A stretch of DNA of 64,000 nt from Thermoleophilia bacterium UBA6103 (GTDB taxonomy: Bacteria > Actinomycetota > Thermoleophilia > UBA2241). The stretch lies in the NCBI GenBank assembly GCA_002423545.1, contig DIWP01000001.1:269563-333562 (forward strand). Direction: 5' to 3'. Shown piece after piece: positions 9,458-17,549 of this stretch. The first letter of the stretch is position 1, and every line of letters begins with the position of its first letter. The notes below the pieces were generated by a model that was given only the letters and a program-made list of their open reading frames with translations, searched no databases and was not told the origin of the DNA. The position numbers and the translations under genes are program-made.

Positions 9458-10459
9458 ATGGGAGAGACACTGGTGCCTGAGCAAGGCGCCGGCTCGTCGA
9501 GCGAGTACGACGTCGTGATCATCGGCGGCGGCCCGGCGGGGCTGACGGCCGCCGTCTACACCGCCCGGCAGGGCCTGAGCACCGCCATCGTCGCCGGCGA
9601 GGTCGGCGGTCAGGCGGTCTGGGCCGGCAAGGTCGAGAACTACCTCGGCTTCGAGCTGATCCCCGGCGCCGAGCTGGTGAAGCTGTTCCGCGAACACATC
9701 TCGCGGTTCGCGGTCACCTGTATCGAGGGCGAGCTGGTCAACGCCATCGTCCCCGCCGACGGCGGCTTCGAGGTCTACACGCGCGAGGGCTCGTGCCTGG
9801 TCGGTCGTGGCGTGATCATCGCCAGCGGCCGGGCGCCGAGCCGGCTCTCTGTACCGGGCGAGAAAGAGCTGATCGGTCGCGGCGTGTCGTACTGCTCCAC
9901 GTGCGACGGGGCGTTCTTCCGCGGCCGGCCGGTCGCGGTGGCCGGCGGCGGCGAGCCGGCGCTGCAGGCGGCACTGCAGATGGCCGACCTCGACGCACCG
10001 GTCGTGCTGGTGAGCGAGAAGCCGTTGCGGGCCGGTGACGCTCTGATGGAGAAGCTCCGCGGCGAGGACCGTATCGAGGTCCGCGAGGGCTGGAAGGTCA
10101 CACGGGTCGAGGGCGACGAGCACGTGAGCGGCGTCGTGGTCCGCAAGGTCGGCGGCGCCGCGTCTGAGGAAGACGAGCTGGTGCCGGTCGCTGCCGTCTT
10201 CGTGGAGAAGGGCTCGATCCCAGCCGAGGAGTTCACCGGCGGCCTGGTGGACGTCAACGACCGTGGCGAGATCGAGGTCGGCAAGGACGCGATGACGAGC
10301 CACCCCGGCGTCTTTGCGGCGGGCGACATCACCGACGACTACGGGCGCCAGATCATCATCGCCGCCGGCGAGGGCGCCCGCGCCGGCATGGCCCTGGGCA
10401 AGTGGCTGCGCGGGCGTCGGACGGCGCCGGGAGGCGGCGCGTCCGGGCAGGCCAACTGA
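9458..10459 (+). CDS. trxB: Thioredoxin reductase-like FAD/NAD(P)-disulfide oxidoreductase
   Basis: A 333-residue flavoprotein with an FAD-binding GGGPAG motif at 23-28, the redox pair C146-S-T-C149 followed by DG, the NAD(P) motif GGGEPALQAA and the C-terminal FAD segment GVFAAGDI. It should transfer electrons from NAD(P)H to a thioredoxin-like partner. The NAD(P) loop GGGEPA departs from the usual GGGDSA, so cofactor preference is uncertain. The start is the ATG at 9458, 6 nt after GGAGG; the ATG at 9452 overlaps the Shine-Dalgarno. It converges with the decarboxylase gene over a perfect palindrome. Confidence 0.9.
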   Translation: MGETLVPEQGAGSSSEYDVVIIGGGPAGLTAAVYTARQGLSTAIVAGEVGGQAVWAGKVENYLGFELIPGAELVKLFREHISRFAVTCIEGELVNAIVPADGGFEVYTREGSCLVGRGVIIASGRAPSRLSVPGEKELIGRGVSYCSTCDGAFFRGRPVAVAGGGEPALQAALQMADLDAPVVLVSEKPLRAGDALMEKLRGEDRIEVREGWKVTRVEGDEHVSGVVVRKVGGAASEEDELVPVAAVFVEKGSIPAEEFTGGLVDVNDRGEIEVGKDAMTSHPGVFAAGDITDDYGRQIIIAAGEGARAGMALGKWLRGRRTAPGGGASGQAN

Positions 10460-10469
10460 CGTCGGCGAT

Positions 10470-11939
10470 TCAGGCGTCGGCCGGTGAGCCGGCGGCCGCC
10501 GGCTCACCGGAGACCACCGCCGGCTCGCCTGCGGCGGCTCGCAGCTCGGCCCACACACCCTCGACATGGCGCCGCTCGGTGGCCTGCGCGCCGATCGAGA
10601 CGCGGATCATCTGCCTGCCCTTGAGCACGGCCGACGTGACGTAGCTGCGGCCGGCCGCGTTCACGGCGTCGGCGATGGTGAGGTTGTGGATCGTCAGCGC
10701 CGTCTCGTCGCCGCGCAGCTCGGCCGGCACGTGCCTCAGGCAGACCGTCTGCAGTGGCACCGGCGCCATGCGTTGCCAGTCCGGCGCCTCGTCGACCTGT
10801 GCCTGCAGCCAGCGCGCGTTGGCCAGGTCTCTGCGCACGCGCTCCTGCAGGCCCTCCACGCCGTACTCGCGGATGACGAACCAGAGCTTGAGGGCGCGGA
10901 AGCGGCGGCCCAGGGGGATGCCCCAGTCGCGCAGGTTGCGGACCACGCCGTCCTGCGCGGTCCGCAGGTAGCTCGGGTCGGTGCTCATGACCCGCACCAG
11001 GTGCTCGGGGTCGCGCACGTAGTAGGCGGAGAGGTCGAAGCCGGCGCCCAGCCACTTGTGCGGGTTGAGCACCAGCGAGTCGGCGTGCTCGATGCCCTGC
11101 CACATCCAGCGCTCTTCCGGACAGATCATGGCGGTGCCGGCCAGGGCGGCGTCGACGTGCAACCAGAGACCGTGCCGCTGTGCCGTCCGGGCGGCGGCTT
11201 CGACGGGGTCCAATGCGGTCGTGGCGGTGGTGCCGACCGCGGCGACCAGGGCGCACGGTCGCCGTCCGTCGGCCATGTCCTGCTCGATCGCCTGTTCGAG
11301 CAGGTCGATCCGCAGCGCGTGCGCGTCGTCGGTCTCGATGAGGCGCAGGTTCTCGGCGCCGAAGCCGGCCAGCAGGGCCGCCTTGCGCACCGAGCTGTGC
11401 GCCTGGTCCGACGCATAGACCACGAGAGGGTGCGGCTCGGCCTGCAGGCCGCCGCGGTTCTGCCCGTAGCCGGCGGTCCACTCCCGCGCACACAGCAGCG
11501 CGCAAAGCGTGGCGGTACTGGCCGTGTCCTGGATGACACCGCTGAACGTGTCGGGGAGCCCCAGCATGCGGCGCAGCCATTCCATCACGACGTTCTCGAC
11601 CTCGGTGGCGGCCGGGCTCGTCTGCCAGTTCATGCCCTGGGCGCCGAGGCCCGAGGAGACCAGATCGGCGAGGACGGACGCGAGGTCGGTGTTGGCCGGG
11701 AAGTAGGCGAACCAGCCCGGATGCGTCCAGTGCGTGATGCCCGGCAGCACGACGCGGTCGAGGTCGGCGACGATGTCGGCGAGCCCCTCGCCCTTCACGG
11801 GTGGGTCGGCCGGCAAGAGCGCCTCGATCTCGCCGGGCTGCGCGCGGCTCATCACCGGCAGGTCTTCGATGCCGGCCCGGTAGTCGGCGACCCAGTCGAC
11901 CAGCTCGTGGCCCAGGCGGCGAAACTCGGCAGGGTCCAT
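10470..11939 (-). CDS. Pyridoxal-dependent aromatic L-amino acid decarboxylase
   Basis: A 489-residue group II PLP decarboxylase. Family blocks include HPGWFAYFPAN (residues 73-83), H181 in QAHSS, D263 in LHVDAA and the Schiff-base K295 in NPHKWLG. These enzymes make arylalkylamines (tryptamine, tyramine or phenethylamine) from aromatic amino acids; the preferred substrate cannot be read off. The ATG at 11939 follows GAGAGGAG. The C-terminus is a low-complexity tail (SGEPAAAGSPADA) encoded partly by a 30-bp palindrome. Confidence 0.9.
   Translation of the reverse strand: MDPAEFRRLGHELVDWVADYRAGIEDLPVMSRAQPGEIEALLPADPPVKGEGLADIVADLDRVVLPGITHWTHPGWFAYFPANTDLASVLADLVSSGLGAQGMNWQTSPAATEVENVVMEWLRRMLGLPDTFSGVIQDTASTATLCALLCAREWTAGYGQNRGGLQAEPHPLVVYASDQAHSSVRKAALLAGFGAENLRLIETDDAHALRIDLLEQAIEQDMADGRRPCALVAAVGTTATTALDPVEAAARTAQRHGLWLHVDAALAGTAMICPEERWMWQGIEHADSLVLNPHKWLGAGFDLSAYYVRDPEHLVRVMSTDPSYLRTAQDGVVRNLRDWGIPLGRRFRALKLWFVIREYGVEGLQERVRRDLANARWLQAQVDEAPDWQRMAPVPLQTVCLRHVPAELRGDETALTIHNLTIADAVNAAGRSYVTSAVLKGRQMIRVSIGAQATERRHVEGVWAELRAAAGEPAVVSGEPAAAGSPADA
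10481..10510. terminator. Perfect 30-bp palindrome between convergent trxB and decarboxylase
   Basis: Positions 10481-10510 are a perfect inverted repeat centred on GGCCGC-type sequence, able to form a 15-bp cruciform or RNA hairpin. It lies inside the last codons of the decarboxylase and just after the trxB stop, so it could end both transcripts. It lacks a U tract, so this role is tentative. Confidence 0.45.
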
Positions 11940-12331
11940 GCGACGCTCCTCTCCCTGCGTCTTCTGCGTGGCCGGTCCCACACGGCGCGCGGCGCCGTGC
12001 CGTCACGCGACCGGCGCGCTGTGGACCGGCACACCATGACGATATCAGCCTGCGGGCATCGACGGTCGCCGGATCGCCCCGATCGCTCTTCTGCTAGAGT
12101 CGGCTCGCTCCAGTCGGCGCGACGGCGGCTGCCGGCCTCGAGCTGTGCGATCGTCGCGGTCGGCCCCTGGTGCCGCGAGGCTCTCTGTCGACCGGGTGGT
12201 CGGGAAGCAGCGACAGCTCCCGGTGGCGCCGATCGTCGTCGAGATGAAGCGGTACGCCGCCCGTGAGCCACGACCACACTGGTCCTCCAGGGGGCGCCGG
12301 GCGGCGGGATCGACCAGAGGGGGTGCGGCAC
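11940..12331. other. Divergent promoter region
   Basis: The 392-nt spacer lies between the minus-strand decarboxylase and the plus-strand SGNH-like gene. An extended -10-like TGCTAGAGT at 12092-12100 (plus strand) is the best promoter candidate, without a convincing -35. No RNA gene or conserved ORF is visible. Confidence 0.4.
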
Positions 12332-13276
12332 ATGAGGCACGGGAGACCACGAGCGCTCGCGACGCCGTGGCCCCACGTGATAACGGACGTGCTGTGCGGG
12401 ATCATGGTCACCGCCTTCGTCGCCGTTGTCATGACCTCCGCCGGGGCGGCGCCGGCGCTCGCCGACGCCGCCGAAAAGGCAGCGACCCCTCGGCTCCTCA
12501 AGGGCACCGCCGACTGGCGGCATGCCCGGCAGGTGGTCGCCGATCTGAAGGCGTCACCGCCGCAGGTGCCGCTGGTCGTCATGTTCGGCACCTCGACGAC
12601 GCGCGAGTCGACCATCACCGACGCGAGCTGGTCGAAGGCGATCGGCCGCGCCGCCGGGATGACGGTGACGGCGTACAACCTCGGCTCCACCAACCAGACA
12701 TTCACGCAGGACCGGGCGCTGGTGCGGCATCTTCCCGAGGTACCGACGGTCGTCTTCATCGGTATCGATGTGGTCCGCTTCGTGGCGCCGCCGTGCGGCG
12801 CCGCGGTGACCCTGCCGTCGCCGCGGCCGATCCCGGCGAGCTACGACCAGCATCGCTACAGTGTGAGGCGCATCCTGAGTGCCGCGAAGAAGCGGGCGCT
12901 GGTCCGCGACTGGGTCAAGCGCCGGTACCCCGTCTTCCTGAAGAACTACAAGCACAACCTCGCCGAGCTGAGGCTGCTCATCGAGGAGTGTCAGCAGCGC
13001 GGCCTGCACCCGGTCCTGCTCGAGGCGCCGCGCAACACGGCCGCCATCAAGACCGCCTTCAACAGGGCGGTGCGGAAGTACCGTGGCTCGTGTCGCGGAC
13101 TCGCCGCACACTACGGCATCCCGTACATCGACTTCGTCAGCGCCTGCCGATTCAGGGACCGCGACTTCTACGACGTCTGGCACGCTGTGGAGCCGGGTCG
13201 CAGGAAGTGGCAGCTGCGCCTCTCGACGCACACCGTGAGGCTGCTGCGTCGGTACGGGATGGTGCCGGCGACCTGA
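12332..13276 (+). CDS. Exported SGNH/GDSL-hydrolase-like protein
   Basis: The 314-residue protein has a signal peptide or anchor (residues 1-45, ending near ALADAA). After it, FGTSTTRES at residues 85-93 fits block I of SGNH hydrolases, with S88 as candidate nucleophile. The late DFYDVWH segment supplies candidate Asp/His residues in block V. The overall pattern recalls DltD/AlgX-like envelope enzymes that act on acyl or acetyl groups of cell-surface polymers. The ATG at 12332 follows GAGGGGG; a GTG at 12263 would only lengthen the signal. It ends 7 nt from the convergent corrinoid gene. Confidence 0.65.
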   Translation: MRHGRPRALATPWPHVITDVLCGIMVTAFVAVVMTSAGAAPALADAAEKAATPRLLKGTADWRHARQVVADLKASPPQVPLVVMFGTSTTRESTITDASWSKAIGRAAGMTVTAYNLGSTNQTFTQDRALVRHLPEVPTVVFIGIDVVRFVAPPCGAAVTLPSPRPIPASYDQHRYSVRRILSAAKKRALVRDWVKRRYPVFLKNYKHNLAELRLLIEECQQRGLHPVLLEAPRNTAAIKTAFNRAVRKYRGSCRGLAAHYGIPYIDFVSACRFRDRDFYDVWHAVEPGRRKWQLRLSTHTVRLLRRYGMVPAT

Positions 13277-13283
13277 GCCCGAC

Positions 13284-13973
13284 TCAGCTGTCGCCGCGGG
13301 AGCCCGGTCCGTCGCCGCGCGCCCCGAGCCAGGCGGTGCCGGCCAGCTCCTTGCACTTCTCGACGCCCATCCCGGCGTCGGCCGCGTAGGCGTCGGCGCC
13401 GATCTCGTCGCAGAACGCCCCGGTGACCGGGGCGCCGCCGCAGACGACCTTCACGCGGTCTCGCAGGCCGACGTCTTCCAGCGCTTCGATCGTCTCGGCG
13501 AGGCGTCGCAGCGTGCTGCTCAGCAGGGCGCTGAGGCCGAGGATGACCGGCTCGTGCTCCTGCACGACCGCCACGAACTGGGCCGGGGAGATGTCGACGC
13601 CGAGGTTGAGGACGTTGAACCCGGCCGCCCGCAGCATGATGGCGACGATGTTCTTGCCGATGTCGTGCACATCGCCCTGGACCGTGCCGAGAGCCACGGT
13701 CGCCAGGGTGTCGGCGGCCGGGTCGATGAGGTGCGGCTTGAGGACGTCGAGGCAGGCCTGCATGGTGCGGGCAGACAGGAGCACCTCGGGCAGGAAGCAC
13801 GACGCATCGGTGCGCATGCGCCAGCTGACGAGGTCCATGCCCGGCAGCAGGGCATCGTCGAGGATCTGCCTGGCGGCGTGGCCCTCTGCCAGCAGCCGTC
13901 CGGTCAGCTCGGCTGCCGAGCCGTCACCATCGATCACCGCCTGCTTGAGTTCGTCGTAGCCCGAGGTATCCAC
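13284..13973 (-). CDS. Corrinoid protein (methyl-carrier, MtbC/MttC-like)
   Basis: A 229-residue two-domain protein. Residues 1-90 form the helical cap (ILDDALLPGMD, FLPEVLLSAR). Residues 92-210 form the B12-binding Rossmann domain with the base-off signature GDVHDIGKN, where H103 is the lower axial cobalt ligand, followed by GLSALLSST. Such proteins shuttle a methyl group between two methyltransferases, commonly for methylamines, glycine betaine or methoxylated compounds. No MtgB/MttB partner or ramA-type activator is in the window. The GTG start at 13973 is set by family length; its Shine-Dalgarno is poor. A class I methyltransferase lies 200 nt upstream on the same strand. Confidence 0.9.
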   Translation of the reverse strand: MDTSGYDELKQAVIDGDGSAAELTGRLLAEGHAARQILDDALLPGMDLVSWRMRTDASCFLPEVLLSARTMQACLDVLKPHLIDPAADTLATVALGTVQGDVHDIGKNIVAIMLRAAGFNVLNLGVDISPAQFVAVVQEHEPVILGLSALLSSTLRRLAETIEALEDVGLRDRVKVVCGGAPVTGAFCDEIGADAYAADAGMGVEKCKELAGTAWLGARGDGPGSRGDS

Positions 13974-14174
13974 GATCCCGCATCCCTGCCCGTCTGATCC
14001 CAGGGTGGCGCGTCGCACACGACGCCGGCACGCGCCCGTGGCGGCCGGCTCCGCGAAAGCGACCGATCGCCGACGCGCGACCGGACCCCGGCGTGCCGCC
14101 AAGCCACCCGCTCCTTGCATAGTGTGAACCAGTCGGCGCGCGTTTCCCAGTGTGAGGCGTGGTGTCGCCGTCGA

Positions 14175-14840
14175 TCAGAAGGTCTTGCGAGCCTTCAGAG
14201 CGATACCGAGTGGGTTCTTTGAGACGGTCGCCCGCCCACAGAGGGAGCACCGGTCGATGATCTGTTCCAGCTCCCGGGGCGTGTACGCCGCGTCGATGGA
14301 GGTAGCGAGCCCGGGCCGTATCTCGCGCGGCCTGGTGGCCATCCATAGGAACCAGCGCATCGGCGGCAGCATGTCCCGGCGCAGGTCCGAGACGAACAGA
14401 CGCCCGCCCGGCTTGAGCACCCGCCAGATCTCTTCGAGGGTCGCCCGCGGATCGCTCCACTCATGCAGCGAGCCGTTGGTGAAGGCCGCGTCGAACTCGG
14501 CGTCGGCGAACGGCAGCTGCTCGCCACGGCCCAGCACGTAGTCGGTCCGGTCGGTCAGGCCGTAGTCGGCTGCGTTGCAGCCGGCGAGGGCGATCATGTC
14601 GGGGCTGATGTCCAGGCCGACCAGGCGCGTCTGGCGCGTGAGCTTGAGCCACTCGAGGCCCAGGTAGCCGGGCCCCGGCCCCACCTCGAGCGCCCGGCCG
14701 GCGTCGATGCCGCTCTCGACGATCTGCTTTGTCTCGATCCAGCCGCGGTCGCGGAGGTACCGCTGCATCCGGTCGTACGCCTCGACGTTGAAGTCCCCCT
14801 GGATCCCGCTGTCGGTCTCGATGACTCGTGCTCTGACCAT
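14175..14840 (-). CDS. Class I SAM-dependent methyltransferase
   Basis: A 221-residue Rossmann methyltransferase with motif I LEVGPGPGYLG at 51-61, an acidic post-I strand (LVGLDIS), PFADAEFDAAF as motif II and LKPGGRLFVSD as motif III. The N-terminal segment GDFNVEAYDRMQRYLRDRGW is distinctive and precedes the SAM domain. A good Shine-Dalgarno (GGAGGAG) fixes the ATG at 14840. The acceptor substrate is unknown. Its placement upstream of the corrinoid gene and back to back with a DUF1847 gene suggests a shared one-carbon role; that is inference. Confidence 0.85.
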   Translation of the reverse strand: MVRARVIETDSGIQGDFNVEAYDRMQRYLRDRGWIETKQIVESGIDAGRALEVGPGPGYLGLEWLKLTRQTRLVGLDISPDMIALAGCNAADYGLTDRTDYVLGRGEQLPFADAEFDAAFTNGSLHEWSDPRATLEEIWRVLKPGGRLFVSDLRRDMLPPMRWFLWMATRPREIRPGLATSIDAAYTPRELEQIIDRCSLCGRATVSKNPLGIALKARKTF

Positions 14841-14981
14841 TGACGCTCTCCTCCGACGACGTCACAGTGGGACCGGCCGACCGACCGACTTTGCTCCGCG
14901 TCTGTTCGTATGTCGTGAGCGGGGCGTGACGGGAGTGTCAGCTCCAGCGCCGATGATGGCGGACGAGGAAGGATGTGTGTG

Positions 14982-15629
14982 ATGTATGCCTGTGCGTCGT
15001 GCCGCAAACTCTCGTGCGACACGGAGGACCTGACCGATGCGCCGGCCGGGTGTCCGAGCACCGAGCCGGACGTGGACGACGACCTTGCCGCCTACCTGGG
15101 CGAGCCGGACCGCACCCTGGCGCATCAGGCGGCGCTCGTGGAGGCGAGCGGCTACTGCCGGCTGACGCGCGTCCAGGAGATCATGGACTTCGCCCGTCGC
15201 TGCGGCTATGAACGTCTCGGCATCGCTTTCTGCATCGGTCTGCGCCGTGAGGCGGAGGTCTTCGCTCGCATCCTGCGCGCCAACGGCTTCACCGTCGACT
15301 CGGTGGTCTGCAAGAACGGCAGTCATCCCAAGGAATCGCTGGGCATCGCCGACGACGAGAAGATAGAGCCGGGGACCTTTGAGCCGATGTGCAACCCCAT
15401 CGGTCAGGCCCGGCGGCTCGAGAAGGCCGGCACGCAGCTCAACGTCATGCTCGGCCTCTGTGTGGGTCACGACTCGCTGTTCCTGCGCCACTCGCACGCC
15501 CCGGTGACGGTGCTGGCGGTCAAGGACCGCGTGCTCGGTCACAATCCGCTGGCGGCGGTGTACACGGCCGACGGGTACTACAAGAAGAAGCTCTTTCCGG
15601 CGCAGGACGGGCAGCCCGAGACGTCGTGA
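14982..15629 (+). CDS. DUF1847 cysteine-rich protein
   Basis: The 215-residue protein begins MYACASCRKLSC, an N-terminal Cys cluster likely to bind a metal or Fe-S centre, and continues with CPS, FCIGLRREAE, VVCKNGSHPKE and MCNPIGQA. These match my recollection of the DUF1847 family, whose members occur mainly in anaerobes and have no established function. The ATG at 14982 is 9 nt from GAGGAAGG; the ATG at 14973 abuts that site. The gene is divergent from the methyltransferase and shares its 141-nt promoter region. Confidence 0.75.
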   Translation: MYACASCRKLSCDTEDLTDAPAGCPSTEPDVDDDLAAYLGEPDRTLAHQAALVEASGYCRLTRVQEIMDFARRCGYERLGIAFCIGLRREAEVFARILRANGFTVDSVVCKNGSHPKESLGIADDEKIEPGTFEPMCNPIGQARRLEKAGTQLNVMLGLCVGHDSLFLRHSHAPVTVLAVKDRVLGHNPLAAVYTADGYYKKKLFPAQDGQPETS

Positions 15630-15689
15630 CCGGCGCCCGAGCGGTATGCCGCGGCCATGCAGCGCCCGGTCGCGTGAGGCGGCCGGTGC

Positions 15690-15881
15690 TTACTCCTCCC
15701 ACAGCTCGGGGCGCGAGAGGCCGCGAGCCAGTGTCTCCACGCGCCACTTGACGGCACAGCGGCACACCTGACCGTCACCGTGCACCGCGTAGGGCAGCGT
15801 GCGCTGATGAGCCCAGCGGCGCCGCGCCTCGTCCAGAAGGTCGCTCGTCGGCGCAGCCGGTCGGGTGTCGGTACCTGTCAT
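15690..15881 (-). CDS. Small hypothetical protein, 63 aa
   Basis: A short ORF starts at the ATG at 15881 with an excellent GAGGAG 4-5 nt upstream. It encodes a basic, Trp-containing protein (LLDEARRRWAHQRTL) with a CRCAVKW cysteine pair. Codon use is like its neighbours, supporting a real gene. No family is recognised. Confidence 0.5.
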   Translation of the reverse strand: MTGTDTRPAAPTSDLLDEARRRWAHQRTLPYAVHGDGQVCRCAVKWRVETLARGLSRPELWEE

Positions 15882-15996
15882 CGCGCTCCTCCTCGTCGGT
15901 CGCCGGCCCGGGCCCCACAAGCCGAGGATTTCACCTGTCGTGAGGTGTGAAACCAGGTCGCGCGTCGCGCCCTGCTGGAGCGGGTACACGGTGCTC

Positions 15997-16491
15997 ATGA
16001 GACAGCGCCGTCAGCAGCCCGGCCCCGGGCAGGAGTCTGTGTGGGACTACCCGCGTCCGCCACGAGTGGAGCAGACGTCGCGCCGTGTGCGAGTGGTGTT
16101 CAACGGCGAAGTGGTCGCCGACTCGACGCGTGCGTGGCGGGTCCTTGAGACGAGTCATCCGCCGGTCTACTACATCCCCCCCGAGGACGTCCGGCGGCGC
16201 TACCTCGAGCCGAGCTCCCGGCACACGTTCTGCGAGTTCAAGGGGCGTGCCTCGTACGTGACGCTGCGGGTAGGCGAGCGTGAGTCGAAGGACGCCGGCT
16301 GGACCTACCCGGATCCTGCGCCCGGCTTTGAGGCACTCAGGGGCGCCATCGCCTTCTATCCGTCGCGTGTCGACGCATGCTTTGTCGACGATGAGCAGGT
16401 GATCGCGCAGCCGGGCGACTTCTACGGTGGCTGGATCACCGCCGACGTCGTGGGACCGTTCAAGGGCGGCCCCGGGAGCAGCGGTTGGTGA
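15997..16491 (+). CDS. DUF427 domain protein
   Basis: A 164-residue protein with the DUF427 core: VFNGEVVADSTRAWRVLE, PPVYYIPPEDV, CEFKGRASYVTL and AIAFYPSRVDAC, ending FYGGWIT. DUF427 proteins are small beta-barrel domains with no settled function. The ATG at 15997 has only a weak GGAG further upstream; a GTG at 15991 is an alternative. Confidence 0.85.
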   Translation: MRQRRQQPGPGQESVWDYPRPPRVEQTSRRVRVVFNGEVVADSTRAWRVLETSHPPVYYIPPEDVRRRYLEPSSRHTFCEFKGRASYVTLRVGERESKDAGWTYPDPAPGFEALRGAIAFYPSRVDACFVDDEQVIAQPGDFYGGWITADVVGPFKGGPGSSGW

Positions 16492-16690
16492 GGCCCACGG
16501 CCGCGTTGCGGCGCCGTCCTCCGCTATCAAGAACGTATATGGTCGCGCCGCCTGTCCCATGCTACAGTGAGACGTCGGCAGGAGCTCCGTACGATGGCCC
16601 CGAAGGCTGCGCCGGGCCCGGTACCAGGAGGTCGCACTGAGGCTCTTCCGTCGCTATGGCATCCATCGTGCCCTGGGAGCCGGTCCGGGA

Positions 16691-17416
16691 TTGCGCGGCT
16701 TCGCCGTGATCGATCTGGAGACCACCGGCTTCTCGTGGGTCGACGGCGATCGGGTCATCGAGGTCGGGGTGATCATGCTCGACCCGCTCGGCGCGCCGAC
16801 TGGAGGCTGGACGACGCTCGTCGATCCCGGGCGCCCCGTCGCCGCCACGCAGATCCATCGCATCTCGGACCGTGATGTGGCGCACGCGCCGTGCTTCGCC
16901 GAGATCGCGGGGCTGCTGGCGGCCTCGTGTGCCGATCGCGTCCTGGTAGCGCACAATCTGGCCTTCGACAGCTACTTTCTGCATCACGAGCTTCTCGCGG
17001 CCGGCTTCGACGTGGGGCTCGGTCCGCGGGCCGGTGTCTGCACCATGGAGCTGGCGGGTCACTACATGCCGGGCGTCTCACGTGCCCTCGACCCGCTGTG
17101 CAAGGCGGCCGGCATCGACATCAGGCATCGCCACTGGGCGCTCTGGGACGCCGAGGCGACGGGGCGCCTGCTGCAGCGGTTCATCGCCGTCGATCCGGCT
17201 TTTCACCGGCACTGGCGCGAAGGCATCGACCGGTCGCTGGCCGTGCGCTGGCCGGCCCACCTGATGGACGGCGCCCGTCTGCTGCCGCGCTGCCCACCGA
17301 CGAACGGTCATCCCGACGACGACTGGTGCGCCACGTGCGTGCAGTCGCAGCAGCGTCGCCCGAAGTGGCTCGGCGGCTGGCCGAGGGTGCTGGCCGCGCG
17401 CCTTCGTCGCGCGTAG
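16691..17416 (+). CDS. DnaQ-like 3'-5' exonuclease
   Basis: A DEDDh-type exonuclease: ExoI DLETTG with both acidic residues, ExoII HNLAFDSYFL, and ExoIII HWALWDAEATGRL with His and Asp. A C-terminal extension carries a CPPTN...CATC cysteine pattern. It resembles the proofreading subunit domain or stand-alone actinobacterial exonucleases. The TTG at 16691 is the first conventional start, but a CTG at 16637 lies 5 nt after a perfect AGGAGG and in frame, adding LRLFRRYGIHRALGAGPG, a basic leader like those of related proteins. The true start is probably 16637. Confidence 0.85.
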   Translation: MRGFAVIDLETTGFSWVDGDRVIEVGVIMLDPLGAPTGGWTTLVDPGRPVAATQIHRISDRDVAHAPCFAEIAGLLAASCADRVLVAHNLAFDSYFLHHELLAAGFDVGLGPRAGVCTMELAGHYMPGVSRALDPLCKAAGIDIRHRHWALWDAEATGRLLQRFIAVDPAFHRHWREGIDRSLAVRWPAHLMDGARLLPRCPPTNGHPDDDWCATCVQSQQRRPKWLGGWPRVLAARLRRA

Positions 17417-17428
17417 AGATCATGAGGA

Positions 17429-17460
17429 GCGGGGGCGGGCTCACCTGGGCCCGCCCCCGC
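17429..17460. terminator. Bidirectional hairpin terminator
   Basis: A perfect 12-bp GC stem (17429-17440 with 17449-17460) and an 8-nt loop lie between the convergent exonuclease and alkaline phosphatase genes. There is no U tract. Confidence 0.6.
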
Positions 17461-17549
17461 CTGTCGGACGACCCCGCAGGGTCATGTCTCTCCGCTCACC
17501 ATGCCGTCTGCGCCGGAGCGCGACGCGCCGTCGGCGGAGTCCCGTCGGA

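Noticed and set aside
10566..12266. 566-codon plus-strand ORF antisense to the decarboxylase
   Set aside because: Antisense shadow; the minus-strand frame has PLP motifs.
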